Source: Chelatococcus sp. HY11
Lineage (GTDB): Bacteria; Pseudomonadota; Alphaproteobacteria; Rhizobiales; Beijerinckiaceae
Assembly (NCBI RefSeq): GCF_018398335.1
Contig: NZ_JAHBRX010000001.1
Location: 2,906,001-2,970,000 of the forward strand
Direction of reading: 5' to 3'
DNA length: 64,000 nt
Under the pieces are notes generated by a model. That model ran no database searches and was not told where the DNA came from. It saw only the letters and a program-made list of their open reading frames with translations. Positions 34,720 through 43,704 of this stretch are shown piece after piece; position 1 is the first letter of the stretch; every line of letters starts with the position of its first letter. Made by a program: the position numbers and the translations under genes.

Positions 34720-35105
34720 CCGACCAGCCCGACCGACCTTCGCCAACCCAGGCGGAAAGGCATGTGGGCCGGCGAAGGTCGTGGTGACAAGATCCATCTC
34801 CCGGAGTGAACGCCGACAGCGCAACGCGAAAGCGGGGCGCCGCGTCTGAACACGGGAGCGGGAGGAGCGGTTGAGGCGCTGCTGCCTCAAACCTGAGACG
34901 ACAAGGCCCGAAGAACTTCCCAAAGTCGCGAGCGTGGACCCAACCTCCTGAGCGGCCTGAGTTTCAGTATATGGCTTACGATTATCAGGTTGGCATCGTC
35001 CGGCAGGCCATCAACCCCGCGGGCGGGTCACAACGGCGCGCAGCTTGACTTGATCCGCTGTTGAATTCATATGTATGCGAATGTGTCCAATATAGGTTGA
35101 TCGCC
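34720..35105. other. 386-bp intergenic region with two hairpins and an operator-like site
   Basis: No convincing ORF. It holds an 11-bp inverted repeat CGACCTTCGCC (34734-34744) / GGCGAAGGTCG (34771-34781), probably the 3' end of the TetR-SRPBCC transcript, a 7-bp hairpin TTGAGGC/GCCTCAA (34871-34890), and near its right end the operator-like site listed at 35071. Confidence 0.55.
35071..35090. promoter_or_regulatory. Operator-like site 1 of three in the sulfur-compound cluster
   Basis: ATGTATGCGAATGTGTCCAA, preceded by GAATTCAT, lies 16 bp before the glutathione S-transferase start. It shares ATGTAT-C and the flanking GAATTCA with the site at 39726-39743 (read on the minus strand) and ATATGTAT with the site at 44681-44700. 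This copy is the most degenerate of the three. Confidence 0.35.
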
Positions 35106-35705
35106 ATGCTGAAGGTTTGGGGAAGGCCCGATTCGTCGAACGTGGCAAAGGTGATGTGGGCCGTCGGAGAACTCGGCCTCCCATGCGAGAGGATAGACCT
35201 GGGCGGCAAGTTCGGCGGCAACGACGACCCGGTCTACCGCAGCAAGAATCCCCATGGACGTATCCCGACCCTTGAGGATGGCGATGCGGTTCTATGGGAA
35301 TCGAATGCGATCGTGCGTTATCTCGCGGGGCGCTACGGGAGCGGCCTGCTGCCTGCGGATCTCGCAGAAAGGGCCGCATCCGACAGGTGGATGGATTGGT
35401 GCTCCATCACACTTGTTCCGCGCCTTAAGAACCTCCGCGATGTACATCGCGCCGGCGGCGACACGACAGCGCTGCTGGAGGATGTCTTCGCGATGGTCTC
35501 GACTTTGGAGGCCGCGCTCGCCGAAACGGATTTCATCGCCGGAAACGAATTGACCGTCGGCGACATAGCGCTTGGTGCTCAGGTGCACCGCTGGGTCGAA
35601 CTGGATATCGCCAAACCTGCCTTCCCGAAGGTCGTCGCCTACCGCGACAGGCTGCTCCAGAGGCCGGCGTTCGTGGAGCATGTGGCAAAGCCAGTCAAGC
35701 TCTGA
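35106..35705 (+). CDS. Glutathione S-transferase family protein
   Basis: 199 residues from the ATG at 35106. The thioredoxin-fold N-terminus has WGRPDSSNVAKVMWAVGEL, the cis-Pro in GRIPTLEDG and the Glu-Ser glutathione-binding pair in WESNAIVRYL; the C-terminal helical domain carries GNELTVGDIALG. The N-terminal SSN places it near Ser-type transferases. First gene of the cluster at 35-53 kb; it could add, remove or exchange a glutathione-like thiol on the substrate. Confidence 0.9.
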   Translation: MLKVWGRPDSSNVAKVMWAVGELGLPCERIDLGGKFGGNDDPVYRSKNPHGRIPTLEDGDAVLWESNAIVRYLAGRYGSGLLPADLAERAASDRWMDWCSITLVPRLKNLRDVHRAGGDTTALLEDVFAMVSTLEAALAETDFIAGNELTVGDIALGAQVHRWVELDIAKPAFPKVVAYRDRLLQRPAFVEHVAKPVKL

Positions 35706-35859
35706 ACCTTCACGGATGTGGGCGCCTGACGCGAGGCCTCACAAAACTCGCGCCAGGGAGAGGATCGCCGCGCGTTCGTCACTTATGAACATTTGGCTGC
35801 CGCCGGGGCGACGCGCTGATTGCAGCGGCTCATCAAGCCCACCGCTGACAGGGATGTCG

Positions 35860-37449
35860 ATGAACCAGATTTCCGCAACGGACCTCATGACAATCATCTC
35901 TTCCGACGAAGAGATCGCCATTGTGGACATTCGCGAGAAAGGCCACTTCGGCCTGGAGCATCTGCTTCACGCCGCAAATATCCCCTTTAGCGAACTCGAA
36001 TCCGGCATCCTGCTCCAGGTTCCCCGTCGCACGACACGGATCGTTCTGATCGACGGTATCGACCGCGTCGCGCCTCGCGCCGAAGAACGGTTGCGGGAGC
36101 TCGGTTACGTGTCGGTGGAATGCCTGGCTGGCGGCGTCGACGCCTGGCGAGATGCGGGGGGCGAAGTCTTCATCGGGGAAGACGTGACGCCCAAGGCGTT
36201 CGGCGAGATCGTGGAAGAAGAACTGCACACCCCCGCGCTGAATCCGAGGGAGGTCGCGGCGCTGATCGGAAAAGGCGAGGACGTCATCATTCTCGACGGC
36301 CGTACTTGGCCGGAACATCAAGGCATCAGCATACCCGGCAGCATCAGCGTCCCGAACGGGGAACTGTTGTTGCGATTGCCGGATCTGGTGAAGGATCCCC
36401 GAACAAACGTCGTCGTGACCTGCGCGGGCCGCACGCGGTCGATCATCGGCGCGCAAACCCTGATCAATGCTGGCGTTGAAAATCCGGTTTACGCATTGCG
36501 TGGCGGTACGCAGGCCTGGCGGATGGCCGGGCTGTCCCTGCAAAGTGGCAGTACAAACCGGTTCGCGGATGTGACGCCAGAAGGCGCCGCGCGCGCCGAG
36601 GCGTTCGCGAACGATCTCCGTCGCAAGGCGGGCATTCCCGACATTCCCCATGCCGACGTGGAGCGGATCGCGGGCAAAGGCCAAAGAAGCGTCTATCTGC
36701 TCGATGTCCGCACCCGGGAGGAGTTCGACGAAGGGCATATCGCCGGCTCGGTCCACGCCCCTGGCGGGCAACTTGTGCAGGGGGTCATCCGCTGGTGCGC
36801 GGTGCGCAGGGGTTTGCTCGTCCTGATAGACAGCGCCCCCTTCGTGCGCGCTGTTTCAGCCGCCCACTGGCTCCGGCAGATGGGGTATGACGCACGCGTC
36901 CTCGATGGCGGCGTCGAGGGCGCGACTTCGCAAGTCGTGAAGGACGATCCGCCCCTGGCCATTCCCCCATTCTCATCCGTCGCGCTGGTTGATACCGACC
37001 ACGCCAGACGTCTCCGTACCGGCAATGTCCTGACGATCGATGTCGGCTCCTCCATGGACTACAGAAACAGCCATATCGCCGGGGCGATCTGGGGGATACG
37101 CCCTCGTTTGGATGATCTGTGCGAGCTTGTTCATCAGGCCGATACCGTAATCGTCTACAGCGCCGTCGCCGCGCGGGCGTTCCTCTTCGCCGCCGATTTG
37201 AAGCGCCTGTTTCCAGCGTACGATGTTTGCGTGCTGAACGGAGGATTGAACGCTTGGCGCGTTGCGGGCGGAGAGGTGGAGAGCACGCCCGATGCCCCAC
37301 CGGACGAGGCTTGCATCGATTACCTGTTCTGGGCGCATGATCGGCAGAAGGGCAACGACGCCGCGACTTTGCAATATTTCAACTGGGAGCACGGCCTCCC
37401 GGAACAGATCACCCGCGACGGCACCTCGGAATTCAGGATCTTGAAGTGA
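35860..37449 (+). CDS. Four-domain rhodanese-type sulfurtransferase
   Basis: 529 residues from the ATG at 35860 (AGGG six bases before); an ATG two codons earlier is also possible. Four rhodanese modules follow one another (about 5-105, 125-225, 255-355, 375-475), each with its AGG/GG-x-AW-style closing motif. Only the second has a catalytic Cys, C188 in the CAGRTR loop; the others have D65, D324 and S434 there. It should move sulfane sulfur from a persulfide or thiosulfate donor, the inactive modules acting in binding or docking. Its stop overlaps the PLP lyase start (GTGA). Confidence 0.9.
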   Translation: MNQISATDLMTIISSDEEIAIVDIREKGHFGLEHLLHAANIPFSELESGILLQVPRRTTRIVLIDGIDRVAPRAEERLRELGYVSVECLAGGVDAWRDAGGEVFIGEDVTPKAFGEIVEEELHTPALNPREVAALIGKGEDVIILDGRTWPEHQGISIPGSISVPNGELLLRLPDLVKDPRTNVVVTCAGRTRSIIGAQTLINAGVENPVYALRGGTQAWRMAGLSLQSGSTNRFADVTPEGAARAEAFANDLRRKAGIPDIPHADVERIAGKGQRSVYLLDVRTREEFDEGHIAGSVHAPGGQLVQGVIRWCAVRRGLLVLIDSAPFVRAVSAAHWLRQMGYDARVLDGGVEGATSQVVKDDPPLAIPPFSSVALVDTDHARRLRTGNVLTIDVGSSMDYRNSHIAGAIWGIRPRLDDLCELVHQADTVIVYSAVAARAFLFAADLKRLFPAYDVCVLNGGLNAWRVAGGEVESTPDAPPDEACIDYLFWAHDRQKGNDAATLQYFNWEHGLPEQITRDGTSEFRILK

Positions 37450-38660
37450 GCGCTCGTCAGGACAAGAACGCCGGACAGTTCGCAACGCAGCTGAGCACGA
37501 ACGACGAGACCATCGTCGCGCATGCCGGTCGGTCGAGCGGCCATTTCGGAGCGGTCAACACGCCCGTCTATCACGCGTCGACCATCCTGTTTCCGACGCT
37601 GGCAGCCTATGAGCAAAAGGCAACTGCTCCTGTTCGCTATGGTCGGCGCGGCACGCCGACAACTGCGGCCCTTGAAGACGCGATCAGCGCACTGGAGGGA
37701 GCCGCGGGAACGGTACTGACACCTTCCGGCATGAGCGCTGTCACCACGACGCTGATCGCCCATGCGGGGCAAGGCGCTGAATTCCTGATTTCGGACGCGG
37801 TGTACCCCCCGGTTCGCACGTTTTGTAAACGCCTGAACGAACAGTTCGGCGTCGAGACGGTGTTTTACGACCCCTGCATTGGGCAAGATATCTCTGCCCT
37901 CGTTACAGACCGCACACGCCTGATCTGGCTGGAGTCCCCTGGCTCCCACACCTTCGAGATCCAGGATATCGCCGCCATCACGCGGGTGGCGCGGGCGCGC
38001 GGTGTAACCACGGTCATCGACAATTCCTGGAGCGGAGGGCATTTCCTGAAGCCGTTCAGGCTCGGCGTCGACATCGTCGTCCATGCCGCGACGAAGTACA
38101 TAGGCGGTCATGCTGACGCGATGCTGGGCGCGATCGCCTGTAACGACGACAATCTCGGAAAGATCAGGAAGGCGATCTCGGATTTCGGTCTCTGCGCCGG
38201 GCCTGACGACGCCTACCTCGTGCTACGGGGATTCAGGACCCTCGTCACGCGTCTGAAACAACACAACGAGAATGGCCTTGAGGTCGCGCGGTGGCTCGAG
38301 GCGCATCCGCTTGTCGAGCGCGTGATCCATCCGGCCCTGGTCAGCCATCCGCAGCACGCGTTGTGGCGCGAGCAGTTCACGGGCGCCTCGGGACTGTTCG
38401 GCTTTGTCATCAAATGCCGGGACAGGGCCGCGCTCGGGCCGATGATGGACGGGCTTAGCTACTTCGGGATGGGGTCGAGCTGGGGCGGCTTTGAAAGTTT
38501 GCTCATTCCCGTAAGTCTCGACGGCAAGAGAGAGGTCGCGCATCCAGCTTGGCAAGGCCAGCTGATGCGCATTCACGTGGGGCTGGAGCATCCCGACGAC
38601 CTGATTGGAGACCTTGACCGTGCCCTCCAACGATTGCCCATGGCGGATAGGGGTGCCTGA
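37446..38660 (+). CDS. Cystathionine beta-lyase-like PLP enzyme (Cys/Met metabolism family)
   Basis: 404 residues from a GTG at 37446 that overlaps the rhodanese stop. The PLP Lys is K217 in HAATKYIGGH, with the cofactor Asp in VIDNSW and the TPSGMSAVTTTL loop. Members of this family cleave or form C-S bonds of cysteine derivatives; the ATKYIGGHAD region and SSWGGFESL resemble bacterial beta-lyases. Coupling with rhodanese suggests that C-S cleavage yields a thiol or persulfide passed to the sulfurtransferase. Confidence 0.92.
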   Translation: MSARQDKNAGQFATQLSTNDETIVAHAGRSSGHFGAVNTPVYHASTILFPTLAAYEQKATAPVRYGRRGTPTTAALEDAISALEGAAGTVLTPSGMSAVTTTLIAHAGQGAEFLISDAVYPPVRTFCKRLNEQFGVETVFYDPCIGQDISALVTDRTRLIWLESPGSHTFEIQDIAAITRVARARGVTTVIDNSWSGGHFLKPFRLGVDIVVHAATKYIGGHADAMLGAIACNDDNLGKIRKAISDFGLCAGPDDAYLVLRGFRTLVTRLKQHNENGLEVARWLEAHPLVERVIHPALVSHPQHALWREQFTGASGLFGFVIKCRDRAALGPMMDGLSYFGMGSSWGGFESLLIPVSLDGKREVAHPAWQGQLMRIHVGLEHPDDLIGDLDRALQRLPMADRGA

Positions 38661-38790
38661 AACAGGATGACAGCTCAGACGACGAGACGATGAAACGCCC
38701 CTTTTCGAATCCACGTCAGACGCTCCTGGTGTCGACGACGGCCCCTTGTCCGGCGGAGCCGTCAGCCGTGGCTAGGAGGCGCCGCCTTGC

Positions 38791-39408
38791 TCAGGCGAAG
38801 CCCTGAATTTTCAGGACCGTCTGGACAGAGGGTCGCTCTCTCATCCTGGCATAGTGGTTCGCCAGATGCCCTGGCAACGGCTTGTTCAAGCGTTCGGCCA
38901 TCCAGAACTCGACGTAGAAAAGCGCCGCGTCCGCTATCGAAAAATCGCCCACGGCAAAACCCTCGGCGCTTGCCTTATCTCCGAGCCAGGCCATGCCCTG
39001 CTCAAAGGTCTTGAGACCCATCGCCTTTACCGCCTCGTGGCTCTCGGGGGCCGGAGAAAAATTTTGCGGGCGGGAGATGCGCGAGAAGCCGAGACTGTGG
39101 ACGGTCCCAACGGTGTAGTCCATCAGTTCATAGGCGCGCGCGGCGGCCAACGGGTCGGCTGGCAACAGCCGCTTGTCGGGATGGGTGAGGTGCAGCCACG
39201 TGGCCATTGCCTGGAATTCGGAGAGCGTGCTGCCATCCTCGAACTGGAAAAGGGGAACCTTGCCCTTTGGATTGAGCGCCAGGTATTCGGGGCTCCTTTG
39301 CTCCTGTTTGGTGAAATCCAGTCTTTGAGGCTCGTAAGCGGTGCCCGTTTCCTCCAGGAGGATATGGATACCAAGCGCGCATGAGCCGTTGGCGTAGAAG
39401 AACTTCAT
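38791..39408 (-). CDS. Glutathione S-transferase family protein (beta-class-like)
   Basis: 205 residues. The N-terminus MKFFYANGSCALGIHILLEE has the Ser-Cys arrangement of bacterial beta-class transferases (Cys-10 region), followed by GKVPLFQFEDG (cis-Pro) and the Glu-Phe pair of the glutathione site. The C-terminal domain has VGDFSIADAALFYVEFW. It is divergent from the hydantoinase genes and convergent with the PLP lyase gene. Beta-class enzymes can catalyse thiol-disulfide exchange as well as conjugation. Confidence 0.9.
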   Translation of the reverse strand: MKFFYANGSCALGIHILLEETGTAYEPQRLDFTKQEQRSPEYLALNPKGKVPLFQFEDGSTLSEFQAMATWLHLTHPDKRLLPADPLAAARAYELMDYTVGTVHSLGFSRISRPQNFSPAPESHEAVKAMGLKTFEQGMAWLGDKASAEGFAVGDFSIADAALFYVEFWMAERLNKPLPGHLANHYARMRERPSVQTVLKIQGFA

Positions 39409-39448
39409 CGGACTATCCTTTTGTGAGATCTATCGGACCCATGGCAGG

Positions 39449-39497
39449 GGCGCCAAGCCTTGTAGATGGCGCCAAGCCTGGCAGATGGCGCCAGGAG
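39449..39497. repeat. 19-bp tandem repeat, about 2.6 copies
   Basis: Two near-identical 19-bp units start at 39449 and 39468 (GGCGCCAAGCCTTGTAGAT, GGCGCCAAGCCTGGCAGAT) followed by a partial third unit at 39487. Each begins with the palindrome GGCGCC. The array lies 41-89 bp upstream of the beta-class transferase start. Confidence 0.85.
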
Positions 39498-39725
39498 CGG
39501 ACCGTATTTCGCCGTTTGCGGACAATGACGGCCACGTCTGGCCAACCACATATCGACAAGTTCGCCGCGAAGATCTGCACCGCTTGTACCCACGGAATAT
39601 TATCTTTTCTGCGCGGGTCAAGGGCGGCGCGCGCTTGAGACGGCGGCATGCCAAATGGCTTCTCCATCCTGCGGCGGGGCTGAAAACGGCTATCCGCGTG
39701 GGCTTATCCTATAATGTTGACAATC

Positions 39726-39743
39726 GGATGCAAATGAATACAT
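39726..39743. promoter_or_regulatory. Operator-like site 2 of three in the sulfur-compound cluster
   Basis: GGATGCAAATGAATACAT, followed by CTGAATTC. Its minus-strand reading, ATGTATTCATTTGCATCC, matches the site at 44681-44700 at most positions of the first half and shares GAATTCA-N-ATGTAT with the site at 35071. It lies about 70 bp upstream of the hydantoinase A-type start. Confidence 0.45.
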
Positions 39744-39813
39744 CTGAATTCCCAGATGGATCCCAACGCCGGGACGTGAGCCCGGAGGATATCCGTACAG
39801 GAAGGGGCTCGAT

Positions 39814-41895
39814 ATGGCGGAATTGAAGCTGTCAGTGGACGTTGGCGGCACGTTCACCGATGTGGTTCTGCGACAGGGCCACAAGCGTTGGACCACCAAA
39901 GTGCTCACTACGCCTCGCGTTCCGGAAGAGGGCGTTCTCACGGGCATTTCCGAAATACTTGCCACCGCCGGGCGACGTTTCGACGAAGTCGATATATTCG
40001 TTCATGGCACGACGCTGGCGACGAATGCGATCATCGAGCGGCGTGGCGCGCGCACGGCACTGCTTGCAACGCAAGGATTTCGGGACGTTCTCGAGATGGG
40101 TACGGAGAGCCGCTTCGACCAGTACGACCTGGAATTGGTTCGCCCCTCGCCTGTCGTTCCCCGCCCGCTCCGTTTCGGCGTTCCCGAACGCCTGGATGCA
40201 AAAGGCCTGGTGCGCGTTCCGCTCGACGAACGAGCCGTCGTGGACGTCGCTGGACAACTGGAGCGCGAGGGGGTCGAAGCCGTCGCGATCTCCTTCCTGC
40301 ATTCCTACATCAATCCAGCGCACGAGAAGGCGGTCGGAAAACTTCTGGCCAGTCGTCTGCCCAGCCTCGCCATTTCTCTGTCACACGAAGTCTGCCCTGA
40401 AATAAGAGAGTATGAGCGGACCTCGACGACCGTTCTGAACGCTTATGTCCAGCCGCTGATGGACCGGTATCTCGACCAGATGGAACGGCGCCTGATCGAA
40501 GCCGGGTTCCGGGGTTCGATCGCGCTGATGACCTCAGGCGGCGGGTTGACCTCGCTGTCGCTCGCGAGGCGCTTTCCAATCCGCATGGTCGAATCCGGCC
40601 CGGCGGGTGGCGCGATCTTCGCCTGCCAGCTGGCGAAGAAGTTCGATGAAAAGAAGGTACTGGCGTTCGACATGGGCGGCACCACCGCCAAGCTGACCCT
40701 TCTCAACGATTTCAGCCCGACCAAGAACAGGTTTTTCGAGGTGGATCGCACAGCGCGGTTCCTGAAGGGCAGCGGTCTGCCAATCCGGATCCCCGTGGTC
40801 GAGATGGTGGAGATCGGCGCGGGTGGCGGCTCTATCGCGCGTCTTGACCTGATGAACAGGATCAATGTTGGACCAGAAAGTGCCTCGTCCGATCCCGGCC
40901 CCGCCTGTTACGGACTTGGCGGTGAGAAGCCAACTGTTTCTGACGCCGATCTCGTCCTGGGCTTTCTCGATCCCGATCGCTTTTCCGGGAATAAGATCGC
41001 GCTGAAACCAGATCTGGCCCGCGATGCGGTCCATCGCGCAGTGGGCGAAGGGCTCGGGCTGAGCCCCCACGCGGCCGCGCACGGTATCTACGAGATGGTC
41101 TGCGAGAACATGGCCTCCGCAGCGCGCGCGCATGCCGTCGAACAGGGCGCCGCCGCTGAGCACTACACGATGATCGCCTTCGGCGGTGCAGCACCGGTTC
41201 ACGCCGCCCGCCTCGCGGAAAAGCTGCGGATCGGTCGCGTCATCATTCCCCGCAGCGCTGGCGTTGGCTCGGCCGTCGGGTTTCTCGATGCGCCGGTCAG
41301 TTTCGAAAGCGTGCGCTCCTTCACCATGCGGCTCGATCAGTTCGACGCGGGAAGGCTACATACATTCGTGACAGCCATGGCCGAGGAGGTGCGTGCGTGG
41401 GTCTCGTCGGCCGCGGGCGATGCTCCCCTCGTCGAGCATCGGCAAGCCTTCATGCGCTATCTGGGGCAGGGCCATGAAATCCCCGTCACGATCCCGCAGG
41501 GCCCCTACACGGCCTCTGATGCTGAAGCCTTCAGGGCTGTTTTCGAGGAGGCCTACCAGGCGCAGTTCGACCGTGTGATACCTTACGCTGAAATCGAGAT
41601 CCTCTCCGTATGCGTGCTGGTATCGACGGCAGCCCAAGAGCTCTCCATCGTCCCGCCCGTCGAACGGATTGATGGAGCGAAGGCGCGCGGCACGGTGGAA
41701 ATCTACGACGGTCAAAGAAACCGCATGCGCACCGTGCCGATATACGATCGCGAGACCCTGACCTCCGGCATGTACATCGAGGGTCCCGCCATTGTTGCGG
41801 AGGCGGAAACGACCACGGTCGTGACCGCGAGCTTCGATGCGCAGATCGACGCGATCGGCTCGATTGTCCTGGAAGCCAGGGAGAAAAAGATATGA
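39814..41895 (+). CDS. Hydantoinase/oxoprolinase family protein, subunit A (HyuA/OplA type)
   Basis: 693 residues. N-terminal hydantoinase A domain with VDVGGTFTDVVLRQG (nucleotide-binding loop), FVHGTTLATNAI, then the hydantoinase/oxoprolinase domain with ESGPAGGAIFA, FDMGGTTAKL, EIGAGGGSIARLD and SDPGPACYG. The C-terminal third carries VERIDGAKARGTVEIYDG. With subunit B it should hydrolyse a cyclic amide (5-oxoproline, hydantoin or a carboxylated heterocycle) using ATP. It overlaps subunit B by 4 bp. In this sulfur-related cluster, 5-oxoproline from a gamma-glutamyl compound is an attractive substrate. Confidence 0.93.
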   Translation: MAELKLSVDVGGTFTDVVLRQGHKRWTTKVLTTPRVPEEGVLTGISEILATAGRRFDEVDIFVHGTTLATNAIIERRGARTALLATQGFRDVLEMGTESRFDQYDLELVRPSPVVPRPLRFGVPERLDAKGLVRVPLDERAVVDVAGQLEREGVEAVAISFLHSYINPAHEKAVGKLLASRLPSLAISLSHEVCPEIREYERTSTTVLNAYVQPLMDRYLDQMERRLIEAGFRGSIALMTSGGGLTSLSLARRFPIRMVESGPAGGAIFACQLAKKFDEKKVLAFDMGGTTAKLTLLNDFSPTKNRFFEVDRTARFLKGSGLPIRIPVVEMVEIGAGGGSIARLDLMNRINVGPESASSDPGPACYGLGGEKPTVSDADLVLGFLDPDRFSGNKIALKPDLARDAVHRAVGEGLGLSPHAAAHGIYEMVCENMASAARAHAVEQGAAAEHYTMIAFGGAAPVHAARLAEKLRIGRVIIPRSAGVGSAVGFLDAPVSFESVRSFTMRLDQFDAGRLHTFVTAMAEEVRAWVSSAAGDAPLVEHRQAFMRYLGQGHEIPVTIPQGPYTASDAEAFRAVFEEAYQAQFDRVIPYAEIEILSVCVLVSTAAQELSIVPPVERIDGAKARGTVEIYDGQRNRMRTVPIYDRETLTSGMYIEGPAIVAEAETTTVVTASFDAQIDAIGSIVLEAREKKI

Positions 41896-43544
41896 CTTTG
41901 GCGGACAGCGTTGACCTGGTGACGAAGCAGATCGTCTGGAACCGCCTGACGGCCATCGTCGAGGAACAGGCGCAGGTGCTGCAGAGCACGGCTTTCAGCA
42001 CGATCGTGCGGGAATCCGGGGATCTCGCCGCAGGCGTCTTCGATGCGCGCGGCAGGATGCTGGCGCAGGCAGTGACAGGCACGCCGGGCCACGTCAATTC
42101 CATGGCTCTGGCGGTTGGCCACGTCATCGCCCATTACCCGTTGAATGAGATGCGGCCGGGCGATGTCTTCATCCACAACGACCCCTGGATGGGCACTGGG
42201 CACACCAACGATATCTCGGTGACGACCCCTTGCTTCCTCGACGGAAAGCTCGTCGCCATCTTCGCGTGCAACAGCCATATCATGGATATAGGCGGACCGA
42301 CGGATCGGGTTAGTTCTACTGACGTCTTCATGGAGGGGCTTTATCTGCCGATCGTTAAGATCGTCGACGCGGGCATCATGAACGAAGCGCTCATGGCGGT
42401 CATCCGTGCCAATACGCGACAGCCCGTGGAAACAGTCGGTGACGTTTACTCGCTTATCAATTGCAATTCCATCGGCGGTAAGCGCCTCGCTGAGATGATG
42501 CGCGAGTTTGGATTGGACAACCTTGATGGCGCATCCGATTACATCATTGATACCTCACGCGAGGCGGTCCTGCGCGAAATCGCGAAGCTTCCCAAGGGAA
42601 CCTGGCATGGCGAACTGACGCTGGACGGCAACAACGAGCCGATCCATCTGAAAGCGGCGCTGACCATCAGTGACACGGGCATCCACGTCGATTACACGGG
42701 GTCTCCGCCGATGACCAAGCGGAACTACAACGTTCCGTTATGCTATACGCTTGCCTACACATCCTACGCCATCGGCTGCGTCGTCGCGAAGGATATCCCC
42801 AATAATCACGGTTCGCTGGAGCCGAGGACCATTTCGGCGCCCGAAGGGTCGATCGTGAACGCGCTGAAGCCGGCGGCCGTGCTGGCTCGCGCGCAGATCG
42901 GCCTGATGCTGCCGGATCTTGTCTTCAATTGCCTCCGTAAAGCGGTGCCGGACAAGGTCCCGGCTGAAAACACCGGCGTTCTTTGGAGCTTGCGCGCGAA
43001 GGGGCCGCGATCCTCCCCGCCCCGGTTGGACGATCACTATCTGGTCCAGCTTGTCACGACCGGCGGCATGGGTGCGCTGCCGTCCCGCGACGGCATGTCC
43101 GCGACGGGTTTCCCGAGCGGGGTTCGCGGAGGGCCGGTAGAAGTCTTCGAGTCGCTCTCGACGATTATCGTCTGGCAGAAAGAGTATCGGATCGATAGCG
43201 GCGGCGCCGGCAAGACACGGGGCGGTCTCGGACAACATATCGAGTTGCAGAACCTGATCGACGAGAGCTTCATCTATAATGCCGTCTACGAGCGGGTCGA
43301 CAATCCACCACGAGGCTATGATGGCGGACAAAACGGCGCTGGCGGACGTTTGATGCTCGCATCAGGCGCGAAGCTTGCGGCGAAAGGTTCCCATGTTATC
43401 CCGCCCGGAGAGCGCGTGGTCATCCTGTCACCCGGCGGCGGAGGATTGGGCGACCCTAAAGACCGCGACAGAGTGCTCGTTCTGGCAGACCTTCGCGACG
43501 GAATGGTATCCGCCGAAGCGGCCAAGCACATCTATGGCCTCTGA
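41892..43544 (+). CDS. Hydantoinase/oxoprolinase family protein, subunit B (HyuB/OplB type)
   Basis: 550 residues. Family motifs include VRESGDLAAGVFDARGRMLAQ (shown in part), HPGDVFIHNDPWMGTGHTND-like spacing (here FIHNDPWMGTGHTNDISV), and the C-terminal GGAGKTRGGLGQHIEL and LSPGGGGLGDPKDR. Subunit B contributes the metal-dependent hydrolytic site. The gene ends 160 bp before the GntR gene; a short GC stem followed by TATTTTT at 43609-43637 might terminate the operon. Confidence 0.93.
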   Translation: MTLADSVDLVTKQIVWNRLTAIVEEQAQVLQSTAFSTIVRESGDLAAGVFDARGRMLAQAVTGTPGHVNSMALAVGHVIAHYPLNEMRPGDVFIHNDPWMGTGHTNDISVTTPCFLDGKLVAIFACNSHIMDIGGPTDRVSSTDVFMEGLYLPIVKIVDAGIMNEALMAVIRANTRQPVETVGDVYSLINCNSIGGKRLAEMMREFGLDNLDGASDYIIDTSREAVLREIAKLPKGTWHGELTLDGNNEPIHLKAALTISDTGIHVDYTGSPPMTKRNYNVPLCYTLAYTSYAIGCVVAKDIPNNHGSLEPRTISAPEGSIVNALKPAAVLARAQIGLMLPDLVFNCLRKAVPDKVPAENTGVLWSLRAKGPRSSPPRLDDHYLVQLVTTGGMGALPSRDGMSATGFPSGVRGGPVEVFESLSTIIVWQKEYRIDSGGAGKTRGGLGQHIELQNLIDESFIYNAVYERVDNPPRGYDGGQNGAGGRLMLASGAKLAAKGSHVIPPGERVVILSPGGGGLGDPKDRDRVLVLADLRDGMVSAEAAKHIYGL

Positions 43545-43704
43545 GACTGGGATCGGTGAGGCGGCGCCCGCAAATCAACAAAGCCATTGTGAGTAAGGCA
43601 GCCTTCGCGGCCGGGCGCCACCCAGCGGCCTATTTTTCACGTCACCCATACCCCTTGCTGTCATATAGCCGCACGTCTATGGGTTGCGGGGTAGGTGGAG
43701 CGAC

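Larger units (their letters stand above)
39409..39813. other. 405-bp divergent intergenic region
   Basis: This region separates the minus-strand glutathione S-transferase from the hydantoinase operon. No convincing gene is present. It carries a 19-bp tandem repeat near the transferase start and an operator-like site about 70 bp before the hydantoinase start, both listed separately. Confidence 0.6.
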
